Notes under the pieces: model-generated
Databases searched by the model: none
What the model was told of the DNA's origin: nothing
Seen by the model: only the letters and a program-made list of their open reading frames with translations
Part shown: piece after piece, positions 31,518 through 40,210 of the stretch
Position numbering within the stretch: position 1 is the stretch's first letter
How the letters are laid out: every line of letters starts with the position of its first letter
Origin: Alistipes sp. UBA940
GTDB lineage: Bacteria > Bacteroidota > Bacteroidia > Bacteroidales > Rikenellaceae
Length of the DNA stretch: 46,244 bases
Reading direction: 5' to 3'
NCBI GenBank assembly: GCA_002293425.1
Contig: DBDE01000011.1
Span: 1 to 46,244, forward strand
Program-made: the position numbers and the translations under genes

Positions 31518-32244
31518 AATTATCTATCAATCTGACATTTCCGGCCTGAACGGCAACAAAAGCACGCCCGTCCCGAACGGTATAATAAATCACTTTGAGC
31601 AGCCCGTTCCGCTCGATATTTTCGACCACATTTTCACCCATTTTCAGCGCACGGTAAATATCGGGTGCGGCAGCCCGATGCTCGGGAGTGAGCAACGCAT
31701 TGCGGCTCGACATAGCCAACCCGTCCGGCTCGCGAACAATGGGACACGGAACGATCTCGACATCGAGCCCCAACTGTCGCACCATTTCACGAATGATCTG
31801 GATTTGCTGAAAATCTTTCTCGCCGAAGTACGCCTTTTGCGGCTTCACCAGTTCGAAAAGGCGGCTTACAACCTGCGCCACGCCGTTGAAATGGCCCGGA
31901 CGGGTCGCGCCCTCCATCACCTTGTCGAGCTCGCCGAAATCGAAAATCCGCGTGTCCGGCTCGGGATAGATCTCCTCCACGGTCGGCATAAAAACCACAT
32001 CCACCCCCTCTTTTTCGAGCATAGCAAGATCACGCTCGGGCGTGCGCGGATAGTTGCGCAGGTCGCCCGGGTCGTTGAACTGGGTGGGGTTGACAAAGAT
32101 GCTCACGACCACCGTGCCTCCCGCTGCGGCGCGCACCAGAGAGAGGTGGCCTTCGTGCAGGGCACCCATTGTGGGGATAAAACGGATGTCGCCGGCACCT
32201 TTCAGGGCATCGGTCAGAGCGGCACGCGTGGTGACTGTCTTCAT
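31507..32244 (-). CDS. panC: Pantothenate synthetase
   Basis: ATP-dependent condensation of pantoate with beta-alanine, the step that uses the PanD product. IPTMGALHEGHLSLVRAA carries the HIGH-like HEGH. FVNPTQFN, HFNGVAQVVSRLFELVKPQKAYFGEKDFQQ and GLAMSSRNALLTPE follow. The start at 32244 (MKTVTTRAAL) is used because upstream residues are outside the fold. At 245 residues it is about 35 short of the usual 280. The missing part falls in the C-terminal lid domain, after TPEHRAAAPDIYRAL. Confidence 0.93.
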   Translation of the reverse strand: MKTVTTRAALTDALKGAGDIRFIPTMGALHEGHLSLVRAAAGGTVVVSIFVNPTQFNDPGDLRNYPRTPERDLAMLEKEGVDVVFMPTVEEIYPEPDTRIFDFGELDKVMEGATRPGHFNGVAQVVSRLFELVKPQKAYFGEKDFQQIQIIREMVRQLGLDVEIVPCPIVREPDGLAMSSRNALLTPEHRAAAPDIYRALKMGENVVENIERNGLLKVIYYTVRDGRAFVAVQAGNVRLIDNYAY

Positions 32245-32287
32245 TTTTTTTGACGCTAAAAAACGCGGTAAAATTAGAAAAAAAATG

Positions 32288-32295
32288 TAACTTTG
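32288..32295 (+). promoter_or_regulatory. Promoter element of the M49 peptidase
   Basis: TAACTTTG, 30 bases before the start codon. Confidence 0.6.
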
Positions 32296-32325
32296 CGCCA
32301 AACCGTCCCTAACCCTTGCTTTTTT

Positions 32326-34257
32326 ATGAAAATTATTCTTGCTATTGCTATGCTTTTATGTGCCCTTCCCGCCGACGCCCAAAGCTGGATTGTCGACCGT
32401 TTCGATGATGTAAAGGTTCTCCGGTATGAGGTCGACGGCTTCGAGGAGTTGCCGTTGGAGGAAAAATTGTTGGTTTATTACCTCTCCGAGGCGGCCGTTT
32501 ATGGGCGCGACATCGTGTGGGATCAGAATTTTCGGCACAATCTTGCTATCAGAAATCTTTTGGAGGGCATCTATTTTTCTTATACCGGCGACAGGTCCGA
32601 TGCCGATTTCGTTGCGTTCGAAACTTACCTGAAGAAGGTGTGGTTTGCCAATGGCATTCACCACCACTATTCGATGGCGAAGTTCGTTCCCAAATTTTCC
32701 GAGACCTGGTTCGACGGCGTTGCTCCGGCGGCGGGTCATTTGAAGGAGATTATTTTCAATCCCGAGCTCTATCCGATGAGGGTCAATCAGGCGGCGGGCG
32801 AAGACCTGCTGGCGACCAGTGCGATGAACTATTATGAGGGCGTGACGCAGGCCGAGGCGGAGAGTTTTTACGCGGCGATGGTCGACCCGAGCGATAAAAC
32901 GCCGATGAGTTATGGGCTCAATTCCAAACTTGTCAAGGAGAACGGCAAGCTCTCCGAGCAGGTGTGGCGCGTGGGTGGAATGTACGACCGTGCCCTTTTC
33001 CGCATTGTGGATTGCCTGGAAAAGGCGGCTAAATATGCCCGCGGAGATCAGAAGCGAACCATCGAGTTGCTCGTGGAATACTATAAGAGCGGCGACCTGC
33101 ATACTTTCGACCGCTTCAACATCGCGTGGGTGGAGGACACCGCGTCGAGGGTCGACTTTGTGAACGGATTTACGGAGACCTACGGCGATCCGCTGGGACG
33201 CAAGGCGAGCTGGGAGAGCGTGGTGAACTTCAAAGACCTGAACGCCACCAGGCGAAGCGAAATCATCAGCGACAACGCCCAATGGTTCGAGGACAACTCG
33301 CCCGTTGCGCCCCAGTTCCGCAAACCGGTTGTGAAGGGCGTTTCGGCCAAGGTCATCACCGCGGCGATGCTGGGCGGCGACTGCTATCCTGCCACCCCGA
33401 TCGGCATCAACCTGCCCAACGCCGACTGGATCAGGCGCGATCACGGCTCGAAATCGGTGACTATCGAGAACATCACCTACGCCTACGACCAGGCGGCCAA
33501 GGGCAACGGTTTTCAGGAAGAGTTCGTGTTGCGCAACGAAGACCGGGAGCGGATGACCAGGTGGGGTTCACTCGGCGGCAATCTCCACACCGACCTGCAC
33601 GAATGCCTCGGTCACGGCTCGGGCCGGCTTGCTCCCGGGGTGAAGGGCGACGAGATGAAGCAATATGGAAGCGCAATAGAGGAAGCGAGGGCCGACCTGT
33701 TCGCGCTCTACTATATCGCCGACCCGAAGATGGTCGAGCTGGGACTGATCCCCACCTTGGACGTTGCCTGGGCGGAGTACGCCAGCTATATGATGAATGG
33801 TCTGATGACCCAGATGGCGCGCATCGAGGTGGGTGCCAACATCGAGGAGTCGCACATGCGCAATCGCGCCGCCGTCGCCAATTGGTGCTATGAGCGGGGA
33901 GGAGTAGAGATCGTTCAACAGGGCGGCAAGCGGTATGTCGTCGTACCCGACTTTGAGAAACTTCGGGAACTCGTCGGCGAGCTTTTGGGCGAGGTGCAGA
34001 GGATCAAATCGACGGGCGACTTCGAGGCGGGCAAGAACTTCATTGAAAACTATGGGGTGAAGGTCGACAGGGAGCTGCACGCCGAGGTTCTGGAACGCTA
34101 TAATTCGCTGGGCCTGGCGCCGTACAGCGGGTTTGTCAATCCGCGGTATGAACTTGTCCTCGACCGGAATGGTTCGCCCGAAGACGTGGTTGTGGTTTAC
34201 GGCGAGAGTTATGTCGATCAAATGAAGCGTTATGGCAGCGATTATGGAACTCTTTAA
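32326..34257 (+). CDS. Dipeptidyl-peptidase III-like M49 metallopeptidase, exported
   Basis: Releases dipeptides from peptide N-termini, using zinc. The M49 signature HECLGH is at about residues 425-430 (family HELLGH). The second motif EEARADLFALYYI is at about 452, with the third zinc ligand in the first Glu pair. A signal peptide (MKIILAIAMLLCALPADAQ) sends it to the periplasm, as in Bacteroides DPP III. It is 643 residues long. The start at 32326 follows the promoter and is an ATG with a clear signal sequence. It overlaps the M23 gene. Confidence 0.92.
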   Translation: MKIILAIAMLLCALPADAQSWIVDRFDDVKVLRYEVDGFEELPLEEKLLVYYLSEAAVYGRDIVWDQNFRHNLAIRNLLEGIYFSYTGDRSDADFVAFETYLKKVWFANGIHHHYSMAKFVPKFSETWFDGVAPAAGHLKEIIFNPELYPMRVNQAAGEDLLATSAMNYYEGVTQAEAESFYAAMVDPSDKTPMSYGLNSKLVKENGKLSEQVWRVGGMYDRALFRIVDCLEKAAKYARGDQKRTIELLVEYYKSGDLHTFDRFNIAWVEDTASRVDFVNGFTETYGDPLGRKASWESVVNFKDLNATRRSEIISDNAQWFEDNSPVAPQFRKPVVKGVSAKVITAAMLGGDCYPATPIGINLPNADWIRRDHGSKSVTIENITYAYDQAAKGNGFQEEFVLRNEDRERMTRWGSLGGNLHTDLHECLGHGSGRLAPGVKGDEMKQYGSAIEEARADLFALYYIADPKMVELGLIPTLDVAWAEYASYMMNGLMTQMARIEVGANIEESHMRNRAAVANWCYERGGVEIVQQGGKRYVVVPDFEKLRELVGELLGEVQRIKSTGDFEAGKNFIENYGVKVDRELHAEVLERYNSLGLAPYSGFVNPRYELVLDRNGSPEDVVVVYGESYVDQMKRYGSDYGTL

Positions 34258-35557
34258 GCGGCTCCGTCCTTATGGCTGGGTGCTGGGCGTGCTCGGCGCA
34301 ATAGTCGTTATGGGCATCGGCATCGTGGTGTGGAGGTGCGGGGGCTCTGCGAACGAGCGGATCGTCGCCAAGACAGTGACCGTCTACGACATCAGCTTCC
34401 CCGAGGGACAGTACGAAATATCGGAGGGTGTGGTCGAGAACGGCGAACCGATGGGGGTGATCCTCGACAGGTTCGGCGTCGTGCCATCGCTGGTCCACAC
34501 CATCGAACAGCAAGCCAGGGGGATTTTCGATCTGCGCAACGTGCGGGCGGGACAGCCCTATATGGCTCTGGTCGAACCGGTGATGGACTCCCTTTCGCGG
34601 CCGCGGCTGGTGCACTTTGTTTATGAGAAGAACCGCGAGGACTATTTCGTCATCTCGCTGTTGAAAGACTCGCTGGACAGAGATTCGTTGGTTGTGAGGA
34701 ATGGCAAAAAGCCTATTCGAATCGAGCGGAAGCACGCCACGGCCACCATCGAAAGTTCGTTGTGGAACGCCATCGTGGGCAACGGCTTGCCGGGCGAATT
34801 GGCGGTGGAGCTCGAAGACATTTACGGGTGGAGCATCGACTTTTTCGGCATCCAGCACGGCGACAGCTTCAAGATAATCTACGACCAGAAATATATCGAC
34901 ACCCTGCCGGCCGGAGTTGGACGGGTTTGGGGCGCGGTGTTCGAAAACGACCACAAAACCTATCACGCCATTCCGTTCAAACAGGATGGCAAGATAGCCT
35001 ATTGGGACGAGAACGGCAACTCGATGAAGAAGCAGTTTCTGAAGGCTCCGCTGAAATATTCGCGCATCAGTTCGGGCTATTCGACGGCAAGGCGCCATCC
35101 GATCACGCGCAAGATCCGTCCCCATTTGGCGGTCGATTATGCTGCGCCGAGCGGAACTCCTGTTTCGGCGGTGGCGGACGGAACCGTTTCGCGCAAGTTT
35201 TGGGATCGCGGGGGCGGCGGGAACACTCTGTTCATTAAGCACGCCCGCGGTTACGAGACCGGATACCTCCACCTGAGGGGTTATGCCAAGGGGATCGCCG
35301 TCGGTACGCGTGTCAGGCAGGGCCAGGTGATAGGCTACGTGGGCTCGACGGGTGCTTCGACGGGGCCGCATTTGGATTATCGCGTCAAGGTTAATGGTAA
35401 GTCCATCAATCCGTTGAAGATACCGCAGGAGCCGGGCGAACCGGTGAAATCGGCCAATAAGGCCTCTTTCGACGAGGTGAAGCGGCGCGTGATGGGCGAA
35501 CTGAACGGTTCGCTCCCCGCCTCGGAATGGGTCACCCAGCTCGATTCGCTGCCGTAG
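34244..35557 (+). CDS. M23 (LytM-type) peptidase, membrane anchored
   Basis: A 437-residue cell-wall peptidase. The N-terminal anchor is WVLGVLGAIVVMGIGIVVW. A central region with LysM-/OapA-like segments follows, with GVVPSLVHTIEQQARGIFDLR. The C-terminal LytM domain has the zinc motif HLAVDYAAPSGTPV (His/Asp at about 294-298) and the second His in YLHLRG, then GYVGSTGASTGPHLDYRV. An alternative ATG at 34232 would add four residues; both overlap the M49 gene, so coupling is likely. Confidence 0.92.
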   Translation: MELFKRLRPYGWVLGVLGAIVVMGIGIVVWRCGGSANERIVAKTVTVYDISFPEGQYEISEGVVENGEPMGVILDRFGVVPSLVHTIEQQARGIFDLRNVRAGQPYMALVEPVMDSLSRPRLVHFVYEKNREDYFVISLLKDSLDRDSLVVRNGKKPIRIERKHATATIESSLWNAIVGNGLPGELAVELEDIYGWSIDFFGIQHGDSFKIIYDQKYIDTLPAGVGRVWGAVFENDHKTYHAIPFKQDGKIAYWDENGNSMKKQFLKAPLKYSRISSGYSTARRHPITRKIRPHLAVDYAAPSGTPVSAVADGTVSRKFWDRGGGGNTLFIKHARGYETGYLHLRGYAKGIAVGTRVRQGQVIGYVGSTGASTGPHLDYRVKVNGKSINPLKIPQEPGEPVKSANKASFDEVKRRVMGELNGSLPASEWVTQLDSLP

Positions 35558-35558
35558 T

Positions 35559-35981
35559 TCACCTCTCCCACACCACCTTGCTGCCGAAGCCGAGGGTGTT
35601 GTCGGTCAGCTTCATCGAGATGGGGGAGAGGAGCCAAAAGTTGAGGTCCATAACCACCGCAAACGGGAATTTTTTCAAATATCCCTTTTTGGCAATTGCC
35701 ACATCGTCCCCTGCACGCCTCACCTCGCCCTCTATCTGCACCCCCTGAACCTTGCCCACATTGCGCGTTTCGAGCCCGATGCCCGCAGCGACACTGGGGT
35801 GGGCGACCATCTCGCCGCCGTGACGAGTGGCGGGATCGGTGGTGAAAACAAAACACTCCAACTCCTTCGACCACGCATAAAACGCGTGCGCAACCCACGG
35901 ACGACCGCTCTTGCCAACCGTGGCCAGGGTCAAAAGGTGGTGCTTGCGAACCACCGTCAGTATCTTTTCGAAATCTGTCAT
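35559..35981 (-). CDS. Pyridoxamine 5'-phosphate oxidase-fold protein (YhbP-like)
   Basis: A 140-residue split-barrel flavin-fold protein. Visible blocks are LLTLATVGKSGRPWVAHAFYAW, CFVFTTDPATRHGGEMVAHPSVAAGI and VGKVQGVQIEGEVRR, then a C-terminal strand pair. The start at 35981 (MTDFEKIL) is fixed by the family and by an ATGA overlap with argF'. The substrate is unknown. It is not the vitamin B6 enzyme PdxH, which is longer. Confidence 0.85.
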   Translation of the reverse strand: MTDFEKILTVVRKHHLLTLATVGKSGRPWVAHAFYAWSKELECFVFTTDPATRHGGEMVAHPSVAAGIGLETRNVGKVQGVQIEGEVRRAGDDVAIAKKGYLKKFPFAVVMDLNFWLLSPISMKLTDNTLGFGSKVVWER

Positions 35982-36925
35982 AGCTTTTCCAACATTCGTT
36001 TGAGCACCACCTGAGCCGATATTTCGCGATTGGCGGCCTGCGGAATAACGATCGAGTGCGGGCTCTCTATCACCTCGTCCGTCACTATCATCCCCCGCCG
36101 AACCGGCAGGCAGTGCATAAAAAACGCATCGTCGGTCAACGCCATCTTCTGCGCATCCACCGTCCACGAGCGGTCGGTGGACAGAATCTGACCATAGTCG
36201 CCCAGCGAGCTCCAATTTTTGGCGTACACAAAATCCGCCCCTTCCAACGCCTTTCGCTGGTCGTACTCCACCCGCGCATCGCCCACAAACTCGGGCGCAA
36301 GTTCATACCCGCGCGGATGGGTGATGACAAAATCGTAATCGGCCGCACGCATCCACTCGGCAAACGAGTTGGGAACCGCCTGCGGCAACGCCCGCGGATG
36401 CGGTGCCCAGGTGAGCACAACCTTCGGACGCTGTTTGGTCTTATACTCCTCAATGGTTATAAGGTCGGCAAAGCTCTGCAACGGGTGCCTGGTCGCGCTC
36501 TCCAAACTCACCACCGGCCGACCCGAATGGGCGACAAACTGGTTGATCACCAACTCGCCATAATCGGCCTCCCTGTCCACCAGCCCCGCAAACGACCGCA
36601 CCCCGATGATGTCGCAATAGGAGCCGATAACCGGAATGGCCTCCAACAAATGTTCGGGCTTGTCGCCGTCCATAATCACGCCGCGCTCGGTCTCCAGCTT
36701 CCACGCCCCCTGTGCCACGTCCAGCACCATCGTGTTCATACCCAGGTTCATCGCCGCCTTTTGGGTGGAAAGGCGCGTACGCAGGCTGCTGTTGAAAAAG
36801 AGCATCACCATCGTTCTGTTCCGCCCCAACTCGCTGAAAGCAAACCTGTCGCGCTTGACCTGTCGCGCCTCTTCGACCGCAACACGCAGGTCTCCTATGT
36901 CTTTAACCGAAAGAAAATTTTTCAT
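35978..36925 (-). CDS. argF': N-succinylornithine carbamoyltransferase
   Basis: Transfers carbamoyl phosphate to N-succinylornithine in the Bacteroidetes route to arginine. The 315-residue protein has the carbamoyl-phosphate motif FFNSSLRTRLST (44-54), HSGRPVVSLESATRHPLQ, and HCLPVRR. Residue 90 is Pro in MDGDKPEHLLEA, as in the Bacteroides fragilis enzyme, where Pro90 selects succinyl over acetyl substrate. It is coupled to the PNPOx-like gene. No other arg gene is nearby. Confidence 0.94.
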   Translation of the reverse strand: MKNFLSVKDIGDLRVAVEEARQVKRDRFAFSELGRNRTMVMLFFNSSLRTRLSTQKAAMNLGMNTMVLDVAQGAWKLETERGVIMDGDKPEHLLEAIPVIGSYCDIIGVRSFAGLVDREADYGELVINQFVAHSGRPVVSLESATRHPLQSFADLITIEEYKTKQRPKVVLTWAPHPRALPQAVPNSFAEWMRAADYDFVITHPRGYELAPEFVGDARVEYDQRKALEGADFVYAKNWSSLGDYGQILSTDRSWTVDAQKMALTDDAFFMHCLPVRRGMIVTDEVIESPHSIVIPQAANREISAQVVLKRMLEKL

Positions 36926-36929
36926 AAAA

Positions 36930-38177
36930 TCAATTTTTGGTGCGGAAAACTATCGCGAACAGCAACGCCACGACCAGCGCGAACCCCGCAAAAACGTACC
37001 AGGCCGTGCTCCATCCACCGATCTGGGCGAGCGGGTCGGCGTGAACATAAACAAACCTGTTGACCACAACCTGCGCCCCCAGCGTCCCTATCGTCGCCCC
37101 CAAACCGTTGGTCATCATCACAAACAGCCCCTGTCCGCTCGACCGCAGCGACGGCTTCACGCACCTGTTCACATAGAGCGATCCCGAAATATTGAAAAAG
37201 TCGAATGCAATGCCGTAAACCACCATCGAGGCCACGAACATCCACACTCCCCCGCCCGGATCGCCCGCCCCGAAGAGCCCGAACCGCAGCACCCACGCCA
37301 ACATCGCCACCAGCATCACCGCCTTGATCCCGAACCGTTTAAGACAGAAAGGGATCAACAAAATGCACAGCGTCTCCGAAATCTGCGACAGCGAAATGAG
37401 CGCGTTGGCGTTGTTCGCCCCCCACGTACCCGCAAACTCGGCAATGCCGCGGAAGGTGTCGATAAACGGGTTGGCAAACGCATTGGTGATCTGCAACGAC
37501 ACCCCGAGCAGCATCGAAAAAACAAAGAACACCGCCATATTCCGATCCCTGAACAGCTTAAACGCATCGAGCCCGAACGCCTGACGCATCGACATAATCT
37601 TCCCGTCGTTGTCGGTAGGAACATTTGGCAAGGTAAAGCAGTAAACCCCCAGCACCAAAGCAAGAACGGCCGAAAAAACAAACTGATGGGGCAACGTCTG
37701 CATCGATTCGCCCCCGAAGTGCACGAAATTGGTCACCAGCATCGCGCAGATAAAGCCCACCGTGCCGAAAACCCGAATAGGCGGAAAAACCTTAACGGTA
37801 TCCTTCCCGTTCTGTTCCAAAATGTGATAAGCCACCGAGTTCGACAGCGCGATCGTCGGCATAAAAAACGCCACGCCCAGAGAATAGAAGGTGAACAGCA
37901 CGCCGAAATCGCCCCCTGCAAATCCGGCACCCGTCATAAACAACGCCGACAGCAGATGGCACACCCCCAGCATCTTTTGTGCCGGTGCCCATCGGTCGGC
38001 CGCAATGCCCACCAGAGCGGGCATAAACAGCGAAACGATGCCTTGCATTGCGTAGAACAGCCCTATCTTCGAGGCCATTCCCGCACCCGCAAGATAGGTC
38101 CCCATCGAGGTGAGATAAGCCCCCCAAATGGCAAATTGGAGGAAACTGAGAAGGGTCAATCTAAACCTGATACCCAT
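36930..38177 (-). CDS. NupG-type nucleoside:H+ symporter (MFS)
   Basis: A 415-residue, 12-helix transporter of the NupG/XapB family. It opens MGIRFRLTLLSFLQFAIWGAYLTSMGTYL, with the ADRWAPAQK loop between helices 2 and 3 and PPIRVFGTVGFICAML near helix 5. The central loop and last six helices end FAIVFRTKN. It lies 4 bases before argF' on the same strand and downstream of tRNA-Gln, so it may be co-transcribed. Confidence 0.9.
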   Translation of the reverse strand: MGIRFRLTLLSFLQFAIWGAYLTSMGTYLAGAGMASKIGLFYAMQGIVSLFMPALVGIAADRWAPAQKMLGVCHLLSALFMTGAGFAGGDFGVLFTFYSLGVAFFMPTIALSNSVAYHILEQNGKDTVKVFPPIRVFGTVGFICAMLVTNFVHFGGESMQTLPHQFVFSAVLALVLGVYCFTLPNVPTDNDGKIMSMRQAFGLDAFKLFRDRNMAVFFVFSMLLGVSLQITNAFANPFIDTFRGIAEFAGTWGANNANALISLSQISETLCILLIPFCLKRFGIKAVMLVAMLAWVLRFGLFGAGDPGGGVWMFVASMVVYGIAFDFFNISGSLYVNRCVKPSLRSSGQGLFVMMTNGLGATIGTLGAQVVVNRFVYVHADPLAQIGGWSTAWYVFAGFALVVALLFAIVFRTKN

Positions 38178-38223
38178 AATTTTAAATAATAAAAAAGGCC
38201 TCGCAATCGCTTGGCCTTGGTTG

Positions 38224-38294
38224 TTGAGCTACCTGGATTCGAACCAAGAAAGGCAGATCCAGAATCTGCAGTGTTACCATTACACCATAGCTCA
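38224..38294 (-). tRNA. tRNA-Gln (anticodon CUG)
   Basis: A 71-nt cloverleaf. The acceptor stem TGAGCTA pairs with TAGCTCA; the D-arm contains GGTGTAATGGTAACAC. The anticodon stem GCAGA/TCTGC frames the loop TTCTGGA (anticodon CTG), and the T-arm is CTTGGTTCGAATCCAGG. The discriminator is A and CCA is not encoded. The 5' U-G start and CUG anticodon fit glutamine. Confidence 0.95.
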
Positions 38295-38305
38295 GTTTTA
38301 CGCGG

Positions 38306-38337
38306 CAAAATTAGCAGAAAGTTTTTAACTTTGCAAA
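38306..38337 (-). promoter_or_regulatory. Promoter of tRNA-Gln
   Basis: On the minus strand, TTTG (38334-38337), 20 bases and TAATTTTG (38306-38313). The tRNA begins 12 bases downstream. Confidence 0.8.
38326..38333 (+). promoter_or_regulatory. Promoter element of the alcohol dehydrogenase
   Basis: TAACTTTG, 19 bases before the start codon. It overlaps the divergent tRNA promoter region. Confidence 0.6.
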
Positions 38338-38352
38338 AAAACTTACCTTCCT

Positions 38353-39498
38353 ATGAAAAACTTCACGTTTCTCAACCCCACAAAGCTGATTTTCGGCAAA
38401 GGTACCATCGCCCAAATTGCAAACGAAATCCCCGTCGATGTGCGCCTGATGGTCACCTTCGGCGGCGGAAGTGTGAAGCAAAACGGAGTCTACGACCAGG
38501 TCAAAAACGCGCTGAAAAACCATAACTTCATAGAATTTTGGGGCATCGAGCCCAACCCGCGCGTCGAAACGTTGCGCCGCGCCGTCGAGATGGGAAAAAC
38601 CCACGATACAAACTATCTGCTCGCCGTCGGAGGCGGAAGTGTGGCCGACGGGACCAAACTCATCGCCGCCAGCATTCGAAACGCCGCCGACCCGTGGGAA
38701 ATTGTGCGCAACGGCAACCTGGTGGACGAACTGATCCCCCTGGCAACCGTGATGACCCTGCCCGCAACAGGAAGCGAAATGAACGCCGGAGCGGTCATCT
38801 CCAACGACGCCACGACCGAAAAGTTCGCCTTCTACTCTCAGCATCCACAGTTCTCCATCCTCGACCCCGAAACCACATTCTCCCTTCCCCACGAACAGAT
38901 AGCTTACGGCATTTGCGACACCTTCGTGCACGTGATGGAGCAATATATGACCGTTTCGGGCGAGTCGCCGCTGATGGACCGATGGGCCGAAGGGGTGCTT
39001 CTGACGCTGATCGAGACTGCTCCGAAAGTGATGTCCGACAAGCACGATTACGACGCGATGGCCGACTATATGCTCTCGGCGACGATGGGGCTCAACGGAT
39101 TTATCGCAATGGGAGTGACCGAAGATTGGGCGACCCACCAGATCGGGCACGAGCTGACCGCCCTGCACGGCATTTCGCACGGTCAAACCCTGGCCATCGT
39201 TCTGCCTGCGCTGCTTAGCATTATGAGGGGTCAAAAGATGGCCAAACTGCTCCAATACGGCGAGCGGGTGTGGGGCATCACCCAGGGAGGCCCTTACGAA
39301 CGGAGCGAAGAGGCTATCCGGCGAACCGAGGAGTTCTTCCGCTCGCTGGGTCTGGCCACACGTCTGTCGGAGCTGGGCATAGGCGAATCTACAATAACCG
39401 AAATCCAGAACCGCTTCACCTCCCGCGGCAGTCGCCACGGCGAGGGCCGAAACATCGACGGGGCCAAAACAGCCGAGATTCTGAGAGCCTGCTTATAG
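38353..39498 (+). CDS. Iron-containing alcohol dehydrogenase (YqhD/BdhA type)
   Basis: A 381-residue NAD(P)H aldehyde reductase/butanol dehydrogenase. The nucleotide-binding FGGGSVKQNGVYDQV (37-51) and AVGGGSVADGTK are followed by LPATGSEMNAGAVI. The metal-site Asp/His residues lie in GICDTFVHVMEQY and in HQIGHELTALHGISHGQTLAIVLPAL. Length and motifs match YqhD. It may detoxify short aldehydes in fermentation. It is monocistronic and convergent with the SGNH gene. Confidence 0.94.
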   Translation: MKNFTFLNPTKLIFGKGTIAQIANEIPVDVRLMVTFGGGSVKQNGVYDQVKNALKNHNFIEFWGIEPNPRVETLRRAVEMGKTHDTNYLLAVGGGSVADGTKLIAASIRNAADPWEIVRNGNLVDELIPLATVMTLPATGSEMNAGAVISNDATTEKFAFYSQHPQFSILDPETTFSLPHEQIAYGICDTFVHVMEQYMTVSGESPLMDRWAEGVLLTLIETAPKVMSDKHDYDAMADYMLSATMGLNGFIAMGVTEDWATHQIGHELTALHGISHGQTLAIVLPALLSIMRGQKMAKLLQYGERVWGITQGGPYERSEEAIRRTEEFFRSLGLATRLSELGIGESTITEIQNRFTSRGSRHGEGRNIDGAKTAEILRACL

Positions 39499-40155
39499 CC
39501 CGTATTTCTCCAAAATCCGCTCCATCAGCTCGTACCCCGCGGGTGTCGGGTGGATGCCGTCGTGGGCAATCTCGCGCGGCAGATTGCCACTATCGTCGGT
39601 GATGTCGGCCATTTCGGCAGCCATATCGACATAGACGGCCTCTTCTGGCAACCCATTCTTCACCAGCTCGTTCACTCTTTTTATCTTCCCGTAAACGTCG
39701 GTTATCTCGCGCCGCCACGGATACTCCGCCGCGGGCAAAATGGAGCAAACATAGACCTTCAATCCATTGTAAACCGCCAACTCGGCCATCGAAACGACAT
39801 TCTGGGCGATATGCTTTTCGGCCACATAGCCCTGATTCTGGGCCACATCGTTAGTCCCCACCATAATCACCACCGCCTCGGGCTTCAGTTCCAAAACATC
39901 GGCCCTGAACCGCGCTAAAGTTTGCGCCGTCACCTGGCCGCCTATCCCCCGACCCACAAAATTGTTGGTTTGGAAATATTCCGGACGCGCATTCACCCAC
40001 CCCTCGATGATGGAGTTGCCGATGAAAACCACCTCCGGCCTCTCAGTGACAGACCCGTTAGCCTCTTCATACCGCCCGTAGTTCGCCCAGTCCTGCTGCG
40101 CCGCAAGCGGCGAGATGAAAAAAAGAAAAAAAGAAAAAATGAAAAAATGTTTCAT
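39493..40155 (-). CDS. SGNH/GDSL-family hydrolase, secreted
   Basis: A 220-residue esterase-like enzyme. The signal peptide is MKHFFIFSFFLFFISPLAAQ, whose core is encoded by an 8-base A-rich repeat. Catalytic Ser48 lies in VFIGNSII, the block-III GTND is in VIMVGTNDVAQN, and the Asp/His pair is in DGIHPTPAGYE. It resembles acetyl-xylan or platelet-activating-factor acetylhydrolase types. The substrate is unknown. Confidence 0.92.
   Translation of the reverse strand: MKHFFIFSFFLFFISPLAAQQDWANYGRYEEANGSVTERPEVVFIGNSIIEGWVNARPEYFQTNNFVGRGIGGQVTAQTLARFRADVLELKPEAVVIMVGTNDVAQNQGYVAEKHIAQNVVSMAELAVYNGLKVYVCSILPAAEYPWRREITDVYGKIKRVNELVKNGLPEEAVYVDMAAEMADITDDSGNLPREIAHDGIHPTPAGYELMERILEKYGL
40117..40148. 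repeat. Octanucleotide repeat in the SGNH hydrolase signal peptide
   Basis: Four 8-base units beginning with G and seven A/T bases (gaaaaaaa, gaaaaaaa, gaaaaaat, gaaaaaat) encode the Phe-rich core of the signal sequence. The period is not divisible by three. Confidence 0.75.
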
Positions 40156-40162
40156 AAAAAAC

Positions 40163-40190
40163 AGTTTTTAGTTTTTAGTTTTTCACTTTT
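40163..40190. repeat. Heptanucleotide repeat between GMP synthase and SGNH genes
   Basis: Units agttttt three times and cactttt, on the plus strand. Confidence 0.75.
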
Positions 40191-40210
40191 TTTGCCCCTA
40201 AGGCAAAAAA

